Source: Tritrichomonas musculus (Eukaryota > Parabasalia > Tritrichomonadida > Tritrichomonadidae). Taken from it: 64,000 nucleotides of DNA. This document shows positions 20,501-31,369 of this stretch, in pieces. The translations under genes were made by a program, and so were the position numbers. The notes under the pieces are model-generated. The model worked only from the letters and a program-made list of their open reading frames with translations, was not told where the DNA came from and ran no database searches. Position 1 is the first letter of the stretch. Each line of letters starts with the position of its first letter. The stretch is taken from contig JAPFFF010000004.1 in the NCBI GenBank assembly GCA_039105265.1, positions 3,472,001 through 3,536,000 of the forward strand, given 5' to 3'.

Positions 20501-21879
20501 AATGTTATTTTTTTATTATCTTATATAAGTATGCTTTATTATAAAAGTATTTGTTTTCACATTCTTTATATATTGGCTAATTTCATTGATAATCTTAACT
20601 TATATCATTATTTAATAGAATTGGAAATAAAAATAATATATGCAAAAAAAATAATGAAAGAAATATTCTTTTAGAACGAGAAATTTTTATAAAAAGGATT
20701 AAACGATTATATTCAATTCAATTTTTAAAAAAAAAAAAAAAAAAAATTGGAGTGTTTTTTTCAATTTGACCCTATAATTCCATTTTGACGTACTATAATC
20801 CAAATGAGTGAGAATTAAATTGAGATTTTAGTTTAATACAAGCTATTTGCCGTTACATTCAATTCTTTAAATTTTGAGAGGAGGGTTAACTAATTGAATG
20901 GCCCATTTTTGCTCATTGTTTGCCTTTTTTTGCGTTATGTAATTAATAAATTCAAAAATTTATTTAATTAATAAATAATATAAAATAATTATATATAAAT
21001 ATTACTTTTATGATTTGATTAAGGGCAATCGATGAAAATTGGAGATTCTCAATTTCAAATAATTCAAGATAGAACAAATGATGATTTAAAAGTATCCGCT
21101 AATAAAATTAGAATAAACCATACAAGATTCAATATTTTTAAAAAATGGCTGAGATATAATCAGTTTTTTGAAATAATTACTAATACAATTACATCAAACG
21201 TTGCCCCAAATTCAACAAACCAAATCATTCGAAAACAATATATTAGATATATATGCGTATAATAAATCTATTTATTCGACTAAATCTCAAATCCCAACTA
21301 CCAATTTTTTATTAGAGTCATGATACATTACACTTGATCATTAGTTTTATACATTCTCCCAAGCAAATATATAAATTGATTTAAAATACCGTATGTGCAA
21401 TTATTTTTTAAATCTACATACATGATTAAATAAGCAAGAATATTTAAAAAATATTAATAGCCCATCAAGAAAAATTTGTAAAACTATAATACTAAAATTT
21501 GAAAAGAAAAAATTGAGAGAAAAAAATATTTGAATAGGCATTCAAATTAGATTAAAATGGAATAAAACATTTTTATCTCAATAATATAAATAAATTATAG
21601 AGATATTTTAGATATAAAAACTATTTTATATTATATTAAACATTATATGTACTTATGAAAAATTCAAACCAATTATACAATGAGTTTTTGTGTTAAAAAT
21701 AAGTTGACCTCCTCTAAATTTTGGCGGGAAATTGAAAAAAAAAATTAATGTTTTATATCCCAGTATGTGTGCTAATAAATTATAATGATTTTTGTATAAA
21801 TGGTCAGCTTTGATATTTTCAATAAAAATTTTAATTGATTGAATTAATTTCAATTTGAAATTTGACATAATTTTTCAAA
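20501..21879. other. Intergenic region upstream of the UBL-vWA-UEV gene
   Basis: About 1.4 kb with a 19-base A run near 20729-20747. Two short frames exist: 21032-21262 (76 codons, plus) and 21653-21868 (71 codons, minus, starting 11 bp from the next gene). Neither has a recognisable motif, and both have the amino-acid make-up of translated AT-rich spacer. An E2F-like site sits at 21719-21731. Confidence 0.6.
21719..21731 (+). promoter_or_regulatory. E2F-like site TTTTGGCGGGAAA
   Basis: A full match to the E2F/DP consensus TTTSSCGSSAAA about 150 bp before the next start codon, in otherwise almost GC-free DNA. Function is inferred from the animal and plant consensus; trichomonad E2F binding specificity is not something I can confirm. 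Confidence 0.4.
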
Positions 21880-24753
21880 ATGTCTAGAAGAAATCTCAAA
21901 GTGAAATATATCATTAATAATGATGGGAAAAAAGAAACAATGGATGTTGATAACAGTACTACTGTTTCAGATTTCATCGATCTTGTTAAGAGCAAGCACG
22001 ATAATGACGATATATGTGCTGTGTTTATCCGAGGTCGCGCTCTTGAACAAAGTGATTTGTTGTTGAATCATGTAAAATCTAAAGATGATATTCTTATCGT
22101 ATCCGATGACTCTACCAAAAAACCTGAAGATTTTGTTGATCCTGATATGCCAATTGAGCCATCGGAACGTCAGAAATCAATTGAATCATCATTAAGAGAA
22201 TCATTAACAAATACAGAAGATGAACCGAAGCAAACTTTTGGAAATCGAAATGAATTTAAAGTTTTTACAACAGTAAATCCTGATTCACTTCTTAAAGGTG
22301 ATAAATTAACATTAATGAAGAATGATACCTTTGAAGCAAATTCAGAAAAAATAAAAGGTTTACTTGAAAAATATGAAGATCAACTTCCTAAAGATTATGA
22401 AATGCATATTTTTCTTCCAGGTGGTGTTCCGTATTTATCTGGATCACTTGATTCATATTACATGGCAACAGATGTAAATCATAATCATCTTTATGTTATT
22501 GTAACAAAGAAATTAGGAGATCTTATTAATGAAAAAGTTATTGAGCCTTGTAATTGCACAGGTCGAAATGCTGATGCACTCTCGCCATTTTGTGATTCAT
22601 CTCAAGCCGGGTTAACTCAAATTGCCTGCTTGCTTGGATACTTTTTCCATAATGGAATTCATGCCGAGCACTTGTGGCTTGTATTAGCAAAAGTTACACG
22701 ATTTGCCCCATTAATTACCAATATATTCCGTTTTCTCGAAAAAGAAGAACTCACTTATCTCAATGTCATTTCTATAACAGGTCCTCTTTATACTTTCTTC
22801 AGATCGCTACTTCCAAAAGGAATGCATTCAGATTCTGTTTTTGAGTATACCTTGAACCTAGTCGCTTATATTAGCTTGCTCACTGATATTGAATACTTAG
22901 CAATTCATACAATCGATTGGGAAGATGAACCTGTTGATAAAGAAGATGAACTTTGTGATTATTTCCGTTCAACAAATCAGCAAAAGCATGTTGTTACATG
23001 GCAAGCAGATACTACTAATCCTGGATTCAAAGGATTTAATATTAATGATTCAAATTTTAAAAAAGTTGATACAATATTTACCGCTGTTACAAACTTTAAG
23101 CCAATTCCTCCATTGTCTCTTCATTTTGTATATTATCCGACTTTTATTCGAGGTCGAGATGAAAAATGTGTGATGCTATTTCTCCGAGAAGTGGCTAACA
23201 AAGAGAATTATGTGAAATATATAGATCCTCTTTCTGGCAAAGAAGAAGAATCCAGTATCGAAGACCTAGCAAAGAAAGTTCGCTGTGATGAAAGAGAAGA
23301 TGCAATAGATTTAATTGACAAAAATTCTGTTGAGCAAATTAATATTATCTGTTTTGACGTCTCTACTTCAATGAAATTTAAATTGGAAGGTTCGAATTGT
23401 ATCCATGGTGAAAAATCGAGAGCTAAAATTTCATCTGAATTTCTTCATGCATTAATCAGTCAATCTTATAGATTTAGAGTTTCATCAATGTATGGTCTTT
23501 TAAGCTTTGGAGATGAAGTGAAGACCCTTCAAGATATAACTCCAATGAATTCTGATTTTATTAAAAAGCTCGGAAAGATTACTCCTAAAGGAAAAACTCT
23601 TCTTTGGGATGCAATTGCTGAGGCGCAGCGTCAACTCGTTGATATTATTACGCCCATCCCTGATGAAGAAGAGGAAGAAGAAGAAGAAGATCCTGAAGTT
23701 CAATATCCCAATGCTCGTCTCAGAATTATTGTCATCACAGATGGATCTGATAATAAGTCAAAGACAAATCCTGTTAATTTAGCTAAGCAATTATTAAAGA
23801 ACAACATTATAGTAGATACCGTTTTAGTATCTCTTGACGAACTTAATAATGAATGTTGTGCTCTATCAAAAATTACAGGTGGTCTTTGCTTTAGGCCAAA
23901 TAGTTTAGAAGAAGGCCTCAAGATATTTGAACAAGAAGCCTTTTTAAATGTTGCATCAAGACATCTCACTGGTCCTCTTTATGGAACTAAAGAAATTACT
24001 GATGAGGATTTCAAAAAAGCGTCGGAGAGCTTCAAAGCGCATGACTTTGATACGCATGCCCAAAATCAAGATATACTTAATGCAAAATATGACTTTCCTC
24101 TTTCTACACCTCTATATATGTGTTATCAATACAAAGAAAAAGATCCTGAAACTATTAGGAAGAAGAGGGCGTTAACAGAATTAAATGTTATATCACATCA
24201 TCCAATCGAAAATTGTCAAGTTTATTCATCACACGCAAACCCTGTTGAATGGAGAATATTTATCAAAGGGCCTGAGGGTACTCCGTATGAAGATAAATGG
24301 CTAAATATTTTCATGACTCTTCCAAACGAATATCCATTTTCTCCACCCAAATTTAAATTTTTAACTATACCGTTCCATCCCAATATATCTTCTGAAGGAA
24401 ATGTTATTTTTAGTTTTCTTACTAGTAAATATAGTTCTGCTTCCAGAATTTGTGATATTATAAAAGGTATGATAAAGTTGCTTGCTAATCCAGAAGCTGA
24501 AAATATTGTTAATCACGAAGCTATGGATTTGTACACTAAAGACAAAAAAGCTTATAATAGAAAACAACAATCACAAGATCTTGGAGAGGATAATTATGAA
24601 AACTATATTAATTCCAAGGTTTATGATGAAATACCTGAACAAGTTGAAATTGAAGAGGATACGAGAACATATTTGTATATGACAAATGCAAATAATAGTT
24701 ATCGTGGAAAAGTTATTGACATAGAAAATGATAAATATTATGAAGATCCATAG
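21880..24753 (+). CDS. UBL + vWA + UEV-type E2 fold fusion protein
   Basis: 957 residues with three recognisable parts. Residues 1-80 look like a ubiquitin-like fold (VKYIINNDGKKETMDV...FIRGRALEQSDLLLNHVKSKDDILIV). A von Willebrand factor A domain is at about 485-690 with a full MIDAS: DVSTSM, the Thr of GKTLLWD, and ITDGSDNKS; it holds an acidic insert (EEEEEEEED). Residues 760-900 form an E2 ubiquitin-conjugating fold (WRIFIKGPEGTPYEDKW, YPFSPPKFKFLT, FHPNIS). The active-site Cys expected shortly after HPN is absent (EGNVIFSFLTS), so it is a UEV-like, probably inactive E2. The region 150-470 is unrecognised. A scaffold in ubiquitin signalling is the likeliest role (inference). Confidence 0.8.
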   Translation: MSRRNLKVKYIINNDGKKETMDVDNSTTVSDFIDLVKSKHDNDDICAVFIRGRALEQSDLLLNHVKSKDDILIVSDDSTKKPEDFVDPDMPIEPSERQKSIESSLRESLTNTEDEPKQTFGNRNEFKVFTTVNPDSLLKGDKLTLMKNDTFEANSEKIKGLLEKYEDQLPKDYEMHIFLPGGVPYLSGSLDSYYMATDVNHNHLYVIVTKKLGDLINEKVIEPCNCTGRNADALSPFCDSSQAGLTQIACLLGYFFHNGIHAEHLWLVLAKVTRFAPLITNIFRFLEKEELTYLNVISITGPLYTFFRSLLPKGMHSDSVFEYTLNLVAYISLLTDIEYLAIHTIDWEDEPVDKEDELCDYFRSTNQQKHVVTWQADTTNPGFKGFNINDSNFKKVDTIFTAVTNFKPIPPLSLHFVYYPTFIRGRDEKCVMLFLREVANKENYVKYIDPLSGKEEESSIEDLAKKVRCDEREDAIDLIDKNSVEQINIICFDVSTSMKFKLEGSNCIHGEKSRAKISSEFLHALISQSYRFRVSSMYGLLSFGDEVKTLQDITPMNSDFIKKLGKITPKGKTLLWDAIAEAQRQLVDIITPIPDEEEEEEEEDPEVQYPNARLRIIVITDGSDNKSKTNPVNLAKQLLKNNIIVDTVLVSLDELNNECCALSKITGGLCFRPNSLEEGLKIFEQEAFLNVASRHLTGPLYGTKEITDEDFKKASESFKAHDFDTHAQNQDILNAKYDFPLSTPLYMCYQYKEKDPETIRKKRALTELNVISHHPIENCQVYSSHANPVEWRIFIKGPEGTPYEDKWLNIFMTLPNEYPFSPPKFKFLTIPFHPNISSEGNVIFSFLTSKYSSASRICDIIKGMIKLLANPEAENIVNHEAMDLYTKDKKAYNRKQQSQDLGEDNYENYINSKVYDEIPEQVEIEEDTRTYLYMTNANNSYRGKVIDIENDKYYEDP

Positions 24754-24922
24754 GTATTCATAAAATATAAATTGAATTAATAAATAATTATTTTAAATAA
24801 TAATAATAAATATATAATAAATATTTATATATGCATTAAGTAATAGCTTTACTCTTTTTTAAAAAAAATAAATTGAATCTTGAAATTCAATAGCACAATT
24901 CCTATCGTATTATAAAAAATCA

Positions 24923-27679
24923 ATGAATAATAGACGAACGATTCCCTCACGCTCCTTTTCAAAGCAGTTCCTCATTGATGAGCCTAAGGTACCAGAAACG
25001 TATTCATCAGATCGTCGATTTGTACTGGGCGTTCGAAAACCTCCAATTCATATTGAAAAAGTTGCAAAGTTTCCAGACCTTAGCCATGAAGATAAAACGC
25101 TAACAATGTATGCTCAAGCTAATATATACTCAATGCTTGTTTATAACAATACCAATCTCGTCTTTAAATGTAAATCAAAAGATAATGACCCGCAAAATGA
25201 AACGAATATAGAAAAAGTATGTCAAACGCCAATTGAAGCGATTTCTCCAGCCCCGGCAGGAGGTTTTCTTCTCAATTTTAAAAATGTTGGTCTTGTTTAT
25301 TTTACTAACTTTGGGGGGCAAATTGAAGTCCCACTATCAAGCGATAATAGTTGGAATGGATGTCTCGTCTCTTTGACTTCTTTTCATTGGATTATGCCCT
25401 CAAGCTCGCAAATTGTAGCTTTGGTTGGAACTATGTTTGGTCATGTTTATACACTTTCAATTTATTATAAAGCTCAAGATATTCCTGTCAAAGAACTTTA
25501 TAAAGATAAAAACCAAACTCCTGTCGCTTCAATTACGTCAATCACCTACGATGGTGTTCTTTATTTACTGGTGACTACATATCGAAATCTTAAAATCATA
25601 AAATGGGATAATACAAATGAAGATCCTGCAGAAATTGATACGCCATCAGGGCCAAATGTTTGCGTTCCATCTTTTGTATGTTCGAATGAAACTCATGTAT
25701 CATGGTTATCTCATGATGATCTTCGTACCTATACATTCCAGCAGGTGATAGATGGGCCGCAAATTCCAGCCATTCTTGGAATTGAAGATTTAAAGAAATT
25801 ATTTGATATTTCCGACACCACTGCATTTTTCGGGAAAAACACAAAGCCGATTATAATGTCAAAATACTATACAATTATTGTAGGGCCAACAGCTATTTTA
25901 GGTTTCTCACTCGAAGACTGTACTGTTCAATTCCGTTACCCAATTTCTGGTCAATCGCCCTTGGTATCTCTTAATTATGATAAGCAGATGGGACGAATTC
26001 ACGTTGCTACGCAAAAACGACTATACGATATTGATCTATCCTCAGAAATTCAAGCTGAAACAATAAAACCAATCAAGCAAGTAAAAGAAGAATTAATATC
26101 TGAAGGGAAAACATCAAAAGAAGTTCGTGCCGCCGAAGTACTCTCGTCTCTTTTGGAAAATAAAGAATATGAAAAAGCTATCAGCATGCTTCACAAGCAC
26201 TTGCAACGTGTTGTAGCAGAAGAAAGAGCGCAAAATATTAGTCAAAAGCAAGAATCGCAGATACAAAATCAAGATAGCCAAGCAAATTTGCAATCTGGCC
26301 AGCAAAGAAGGAGAAGGCCATCTGAACGAATCCCTCCAAACTTGCAAAAGCAACCAAAAGTTATTTCACGTGAAAAAGTCAAGCAATTATGTGAAGAATT
26401 CTTTATCTTTGAACTTTCAGTCATCCTTGCGTCAGAAAGCAACAATGCTAAAGCTTTTAACCCTCAGATAGTCGTTGATGATGATGATTTTGATATATTT
26501 GCAGCCCTTTCTAAACTTCTTCAGCTTCGTGCATTTTCATCTGTTTCAGATCAGATCTACAATGAAAAAATCTTTGAAACTGCTAAAAATTCGCCTCTTA
26601 TTGTCCGAATGCTTTTAGATGATAATAAAGTTAAAGAAGCTATAGATATGATTCTCAAATTTGGACCTACATCATCAACAGAGAGTCTTTCATCTATTGT
26701 GTTCAAATATCGCCAAATTCTTAAAGATTTAAGGTTTTATGATCGAATTCAAGAACCATCAGTCAAAGAGTTTGTTCTTTCTATACTTCCATTCGTAGCA
26801 GGTGATATTCCAACCAAAAGTGCTTATTATTTATTATATAATGAACTTTTAAATAGGCAACCAAAACATATTGATCTTTTACTCTGGTCATTAGCTTCAT
26901 CAGAAGATGGTCTCGCTAGCAAATGTGATAAAGAAGTTAAAGAACAGCTCAAAAAGAAAGTACCTTTATCAAATATTATAAGTAATCCATATACGTCACT
27001 TCAATATTGTTTGAGAGCTAAAATGTTCAGAACGGCAACTCTTATTGCCTCCAGTTGTGGCCTTCATGAAGAAGCCGTTCTTGCAGCAGTTCAAATTGAA
27101 AACAAAGAAGATGCCAAAAACGAAGCATTTCATTCAATTAAAAGAGCTCCAAGGCCAATGCAACCTCATCTTTGTAGATTAGCTGGAGTTGATCTTGACG
27201 CTGATGATGAAGGTACATTTAGAGCTGGTTCTAAAGAAGCTGTTCTTAAAGTCCTTGATCGAATGGAAGAAAAGCTTGATGATCTTCAAAAGAAATTCGA
27301 AGAATCCGAAGAATTTTTGAATACTTTACAAGATTTGGGTGGCGATGAATGTGAAAGAGATAATATTTGTGCTGTTTGTAAGAAACCACTTGTTCGTATT
27401 ACTGGTTACACGTTTCCTTGTTGTGGTCATTCTTTCCATGAAGAATGCCTTTTGAATGCAACAATGCCATGTCTAACTAGTAAGGCTGAAATGCGCTTGC
27501 TCTCTGAATACAAAAAGACAAGAAATACAGAAGATAAAGATGCTGTAGAATCAAAAATGACAGAAGAATGTCCAATTTGCGGAGTTGTGGCTGTTAACTC
27601 TATAAGTACCCCTCTTGAAGATGATGTAACTTGTTGGCCAGTAGATATTCAATCTATTATATCTTTAGCGAAAAAATAA
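24923..27679 (+). CDS. Vps18 (HOPS/CORVET tethering subunit with RING finger)
   Basis: 918 residues. The N-terminal 370 residues have the pattern of a beta propeller (Pep3/Vps18 domain). A central helical clathrin-heavy-chain-like region covers about 380-790, interrupted by a Gln/Arg-rich insert at about 437-475. It ends with a coiled coil (about 775-805, LDRMEEKLDDLQKKFEES) and a RING-type finger: CAVCKKPL, FPCCGHSFHEECL, CPICG. This order is the Vps18 plan. Vps18 links the core of HOPS and CORVET, which tether late endosomes and lysosomes before SNARE fusion, so it fits with the syntaxin found in this window. The spacing between the two halves of the RING is longer than usual (about 50 residues), as in other Vps18 proteins. 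Confidence 0.85.
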   Translation: MNNRRTIPSRSFSKQFLIDEPKVPETYSSDRRFVLGVRKPPIHIEKVAKFPDLSHEDKTLTMYAQANIYSMLVYNNTNLVFKCKSKDNDPQNETNIEKVCQTPIEAISPAPAGGFLLNFKNVGLVYFTNFGGQIEVPLSSDNSWNGCLVSLTSFHWIMPSSSQIVALVGTMFGHVYTLSIYYKAQDIPVKELYKDKNQTPVASITSITYDGVLYLLVTTYRNLKIIKWDNTNEDPAEIDTPSGPNVCVPSFVCSNETHVSWLSHDDLRTYTFQQVIDGPQIPAILGIEDLKKLFDISDTTAFFGKNTKPIIMSKYYTIIVGPTAILGFSLEDCTVQFRYPISGQSPLVSLNYDKQMGRIHVATQKRLYDIDLSSEIQAETIKPIKQVKEELISEGKTSKEVRAAEVLSSLLENKEYEKAISMLHKHLQRVVAEERAQNISQKQESQIQNQDSQANLQSGQQRRRRPSERIPPNLQKQPKVISREKVKQLCEEFFIFELSVILASESNNAKAFNPQIVVDDDDFDIFAALSKLLQLRAFSSVSDQIYNEKIFETAKNSPLIVRMLLDDNKVKEAIDMILKFGPTSSTESLSSIVFKYRQILKDLRFYDRIQEPSVKEFVLSILPFVAGDIPTKSAYYLLYNELLNRQPKHIDLLLWSLASSEDGLASKCDKEVKEQLKKKVPLSNIISNPYTSLQYCLRAKMFRTATLIASSCGLHEEAVLAAVQIENKEDAKNEAFHSIKRAPRPMQPHLCRLAGVDLDADDEGTFRAGSKEAVLKVLDRMEEKLDDLQKKFEESEEFLNTLQDLGGDECERDNICAVCKKPLVRITGYTFPCCGHSFHEECLLNATMPCLTSKAEMRLLSEYKKTRNTEDKDAVESKMTEECPICGVVAVNSISTPLEDDVTCWPVDIQSIISLAKK

Positions 27680-28416
27680 ATTATAATTATTTCATGAACA
27701 GAAAAAAAAAAAAATACTAATTAGTATGCTTTATTATTATTATTTTCATAAAGTTTTTCAAATTGTTTATTTGTTATTTATTTGTTTTTTGTTCAATTGA
27801 TTATTGAATTTGATTTCTTTTTTTTTCTAAAGCTTAAACTTGATATTTTTTTTCTAAGATTATTTAAAAATGATTGTAATATCATATATTAAAAGTTTTC
27901 TTTTGATAGTTTGTAAAGTTATTTATCTGTACAATAAAGAGTTTTTGATTTTATTTTGTGAACTTATTTGATCAATTTTGAACTTTTTGATATATTTTTC
28001 ATTTGTATAGCAATCAATAAAAAAGCAAAAATGTATGGAATGTTTTTTGAAATATTTTTATCTTTTTATATAGTAAATATTGATTGGTAACATTGATTAT
28101 TCATATCATACTTATGATGTATTATATATATTTAACTTTATAGACCAATTAATTTTTTCTCATCAAAATGGAATATCTGCATGATACCATCATGTATGTG
28201 CATTTTTATTTGCTTAACATATGTATTATTGTTTTTGAATGCTAGATTGTATTTTATATCACTTATTATTTCACTAATTATAAAGATATTATAAATTAAA
28301 TTTACGGCAAAAAAAACTGTGATTTTTCTGGAGAGATTGGCTTAACCGTTTAATATAATTTTCGGATATGTTATTATATAATAAAATTAATGGCTTTTTA
28401 TCGAGGCAAAGAAACT
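27680..28416. other. AT-rich spacer left of the accessory island
   Basis: 737 bp, no gene. The last 110 bp (about 28304-28410) are a degenerate copy of about 28528-28630 inside the direct repeat: both hold TTTTCTGGA(G/A)AGA(T/C)TGG and, about 45 bp later, ATATG followed by a TTTTAnCGAG block. Confidence 0.5.
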
Positions 28417-29380
28417 TGATATAGCCATTAAAAAAAGATAAAAATGTTTGAAAACCAAATCCTCTCAAATAAACGTCTATTTTATTTTAATATTCATTTT
28501 TTTGAATAAGCACGTTTTTTGGTTCTCACAAAAAATCTTGAATTTTCTGGAAAGACTGGAATAATATTACAAGCTCTAAACAACATATGCCTTATAATAT
28601 AAAATATAATGAGGTTTTACCGAGCGAATTAGGTTAAATATGTTTCTATTTTAGGATATTTATGTTTGCATAAATTTTTAAATAAAAGCTCTTCAAATAT
28701 TTTGTGAGTATAAAATTTGGATTATTTATTTTTATCTTATTAAAACAATTTCTTAAATAGAATTTATATCAAATATATGATATAAATATGATAAAATAAA
28801 TATAAAATGAAACACAAAAATTATTTACATATAAATACATATATAATTATAAATCTCCAAATGCATTCAAAATTAAAAACTCATCCATAATTCAAAGGTA
28901 TAAAAATATTTTGATAAAGCATACATAAATAATTGTATGAGCTATTTTAATTTCTCATTATAAATGAAAATAATGATAGATTTTTATTTTCTCAAATTAT
29001 TGTATGTAATCATTCAATAAAATTAATAACATTTTATTGAAATTAAAATCATAGTTTAAATTTCCAATATCTTATTTAATTTTTCGAAACCTAAATTATA
29101 ATTAATAATTATATATATAACATTTTATATTCATTCATATTTCCAATGTATAATAAATTTTTATTGATTTACATAATGGATTACTTGAATCTTATTTTTG
29201 AATATTTAATAGTTTTTATTTATTCAATTTATATATTTTGCATATATCTCACAATAAAATTTAAATATAATATTTTATGGCTATTATAATAATATAAAAT
29301 TCAATATAAAAACATATTATAAAATATGATGATTTAAAAACCACTATTTATTTCTATTTCGTTTTTTTCTAGTTTCCATA
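28417..29380 (+). repeat. Direct repeat A, left copy (964 bp, uninterrupted)
   Basis: Aligns in the same orientation with 46545-47851. The right copy is longer only by a 339-bp MITE plus its TTAA duplication; without these both are 964 bp. The few substitutions seen (for example near 28530, 28592, 28613) point to a recent origin. It carries no supported gene. Identity starts abruptly at TGATATAG and ends at TTTCCATA. It brackets the virus-like block on both sides. Confidence 0.85.
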
Positions 29381-29475
29381 CATTTAAAAGCAAAAGAAAA
29401 CTAATGTTGAAATTGTTTGATGCCATCAATTATTTTAAAATTTTATTTTAAAAATTGATAGAGTGTATATTCAAT

Positions 29476-29610
29476 TTTTGAACCAATAGCTGGTATTATA
29501 CGGATCTTAGAAAAAAAATATCAATATTACGAGAAATTAACAATTTCGATTAATATTTGGTCCTTGTTTTCAATTAATGAGATAAAATTATAGAAGAAGG
29601 ATCATTTTTT
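29476..29610. other. Patchwork edge of the left element copy
   Basis: Short stretches that also occur elsewhere in the element follow each other here out of order: one shared with the beta-repeat gene (near 37340), one with the 98-aa gene (near 31240), one near 31200, one near 31070, then the capsid-like gene. Each is about 20-35 bp. This looks like a repair junction made by template switching. Confidence 0.6.
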
Positions 29611-29974
29611 TAATCTTTCCATTTTCTAAAAGACCTTGTAATAATAAATATTTATTAGCTTTATATAATTCTACAGATTCATTTAATGTTACATCTAAAG
29701 ATAAAGGATTAAATCCATTAGGAACATAAACCAACGCAAATAACATAGGCAAGTATTGAATTCTTTCGTTGTCATCATCACCAGAAACTTTATAACAAGA
29801 AGCAGATATTGTTAAAGTAAAATTTTTTGCTTTACGAACACCTTGTGTAAGAACTGGTTCAATAAGAGTATAATTATTTTGAATTTCTGGTGAAATTGGG
29901 TTAACATTATCAGAAATTTGAACAGTAACATTTGAATATTTATTTTGAGCCGGTATATATGAAATTACAGACAT
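29588..29974 (-). pseudogene. Capsid-like gene CP1, partial left copy (fossil)
   Basis: Starts with MSVISYIPAQ and is a partial relative of the gene at 39807-40310. It shares GVRKAKNFTL and ALVYVPNGFNP. It follows the 28-bp junction element on the minus strand. See 39807-40310 for the family argument. Confidence 0.6.
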
Positions 29975-29999
29975 TTTAAAAAATGAAGTGTTTATTAAA

Positions 30000-30555
30000 C
30001 TAATTAAATGCTATAGCATAATTTAATGAAAAAGCAATCTGTACATCACTAATTGAAAAACCAGTTGAATTATAAAGAGAAATTTGTATACTATCACCTG
30101 CTGATAAATTTCTCGCTAAATCTGATTTAAAAACAGTAACTGTATCATCTAAAATAAAACCTGATAATATAACATTTTTAGGAATTGGATAAAGTAAATT
30201 TTGTTGTGAAGTAGGTGATTGAAGAGTTAATGAATTTTGATTACATGGACAATATACTAAAGCAAATGAAATAGGTCCTGTACCATATTTTTGATTTTTT
30301 GAATATGGAGGTTCGATTACTTTATATCTTGTAGATATTTGTAAAGTAAAATTTTTTGCTTTACGAACACCTTGTGTTGATGAGTTCTTAATTAAAGTAG
30401 TAGTATAAGTTCCGCCTGATTGATGTAATGATGTTAAATTTTCATCACTATTAAACGATTGCGTAGTAATTGTTTGATATTTTCTTTTTTTTTGGAATAA
30501 AATTTTTATTAGAATTTTTATTTTGAGATTTGTTTACATTTTTTTTAGAAGACAT
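30000..30555 (-). pseudogene. Capsid-like gene CP2, left copy (fossil)
   Basis: The remains span 556 bp with no single open frame. Readable parts share GVRKAKNFTLQIS, SFALVYCP and LARNLSAGDSI with the CP1 protein, so it is a paralogue. The head is basic (Lys/Asn-rich), as virus capsid heads often are. It starts at a 28-bp junction element. Two further copies lie at 40336-40891 and 43810-44225. Confidence 0.55.
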
Positions 30556-30585
30556 TTTAAAAAATGAAGTGTTTATTAAATAAAA

Positions 30586-31023
30586 TTAAGGAGTTATAAT
30601 AATCTTCGCTAATATTTCATCTAACTTTAACCCATGTGAAAGTAACGTTGTTTCAATAGACCCTAATTTATAAGATTGAGAAGATAATTCTGATTTAATT
30701 TCGTTTAACTTAATACTTAAATGATTTATATCAAGATCAATTGTATGTAATTTTTCCATTATATCATTATAATATGTTTCATTAAAAAAAACAAATATCT
30801 TTGTAATTTCATCTAAAATTTCTTTAAATTGTTCTTCAAATTTTGAGAAATACTGAATATAATTGGATTGCATTATTGTATGAATATCATCAAGTTTCTC
30901 TAAAATTGTCTTATCAGTGATAAATATATCGGAAATATTTTTATCAATATTTTCATCATTTTGATGAATCAAATTAATTAAATCCCACCAATTTTGCATT
31001 GTTTTAGAAGGAACAGTAGACAT
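30586..31023 (-). CDS. 145-aa coiled-coil protein of the CRESS-like element
   Basis: 145 residues from the ATG at 31023 (MSTVPSKTMQNWWDLI). It is largely helical with Ile/Leu heptads, especially about 60-130 (MEKLHTIDLDINHLSIKLNEIKSEL). No enzyme motif. The promoter is a variant of the junction element (TCATTTTATTTT). Two partial relatives lie at 40922-41260 and 42991-43779. Role unknown; possibly an assembly or regulatory protein. Confidence 0.65.
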   Translation of the reverse strand: MSTVPSKTMQNWWDLINLIHQNDENIDKNISDIFITDKTILEKLDDIHTIMQSNYIQYFSKFEEQFKEILDEITKIFVFFNETYYNDIMEKLHTIDLDINHLSIKLNEIKSELSSQSYKLGSIETTLLSHGLKLDEILAKIIITP

Positions 31024-31052
31024 TATAAATAAAAACAAAAAATAAAATGATG

Positions 31053-31349
31053 TTATTTTTTTATTAAAATTATAGAAGAAGGATCATCTGACAAAAACGT
31101 ACCTAAAGGTATAACGGAATTATAATTTTGTACTAAAAATTCTCTAATTTCTTCATTATTTTCTAAAAAATCTTCTAAAATTTCTTTAGATTCAATTAAT
31201 ATTTGGTCCTTGTTTTCAATTAATGAGAGAAAATCGATATTACGAGAAATTAACAATTTCGATTCATCAACTGAAGTTAGAAAAATTAAAGAATCATTTG
31301 TTTGATCAATATTTTCAATTACAGGAGACATAGTTAAAAAAGAAGACAT
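31053..31349 (-). CDS. 98-aa small protein of the CRESS-like element
   Basis: 98 residues, acidic, starting MSSFLTMSPVIENID. It contains two helical stretches rich in Glu and Leu (SLIENKDQILIESKEILEDF is typical). Promoter is an exact 28-bp junction element. The right copy at 42665-42961 has the same protein sequence. Function unknown. Confidence 0.65.
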   Translation of the reverse strand: MSSFLTMSPVIENIDQTNDSLIFLTSVDESKLLISRNIDFLSLIENKDQILIESKEILEDFLENNEEIREFLVQNYNSVIPLGTFLSDDPSSIILIKK

Positions 31350-31369
31350 TTTAAAAAATGAAGTGTTTA

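Noticed and set aside
21032-21262. 76-codon frame
   Set aside because: Has an ATG but no motif, no promoter sign and spacer-like composition; left unannotated.
21653-21868. 71-codon frame divergent from the UBL-vWA-UEV gene
   Set aside because: No motif; it contains the E2F-like site and its start is 11 bp from the next gene; possible but unsupported.
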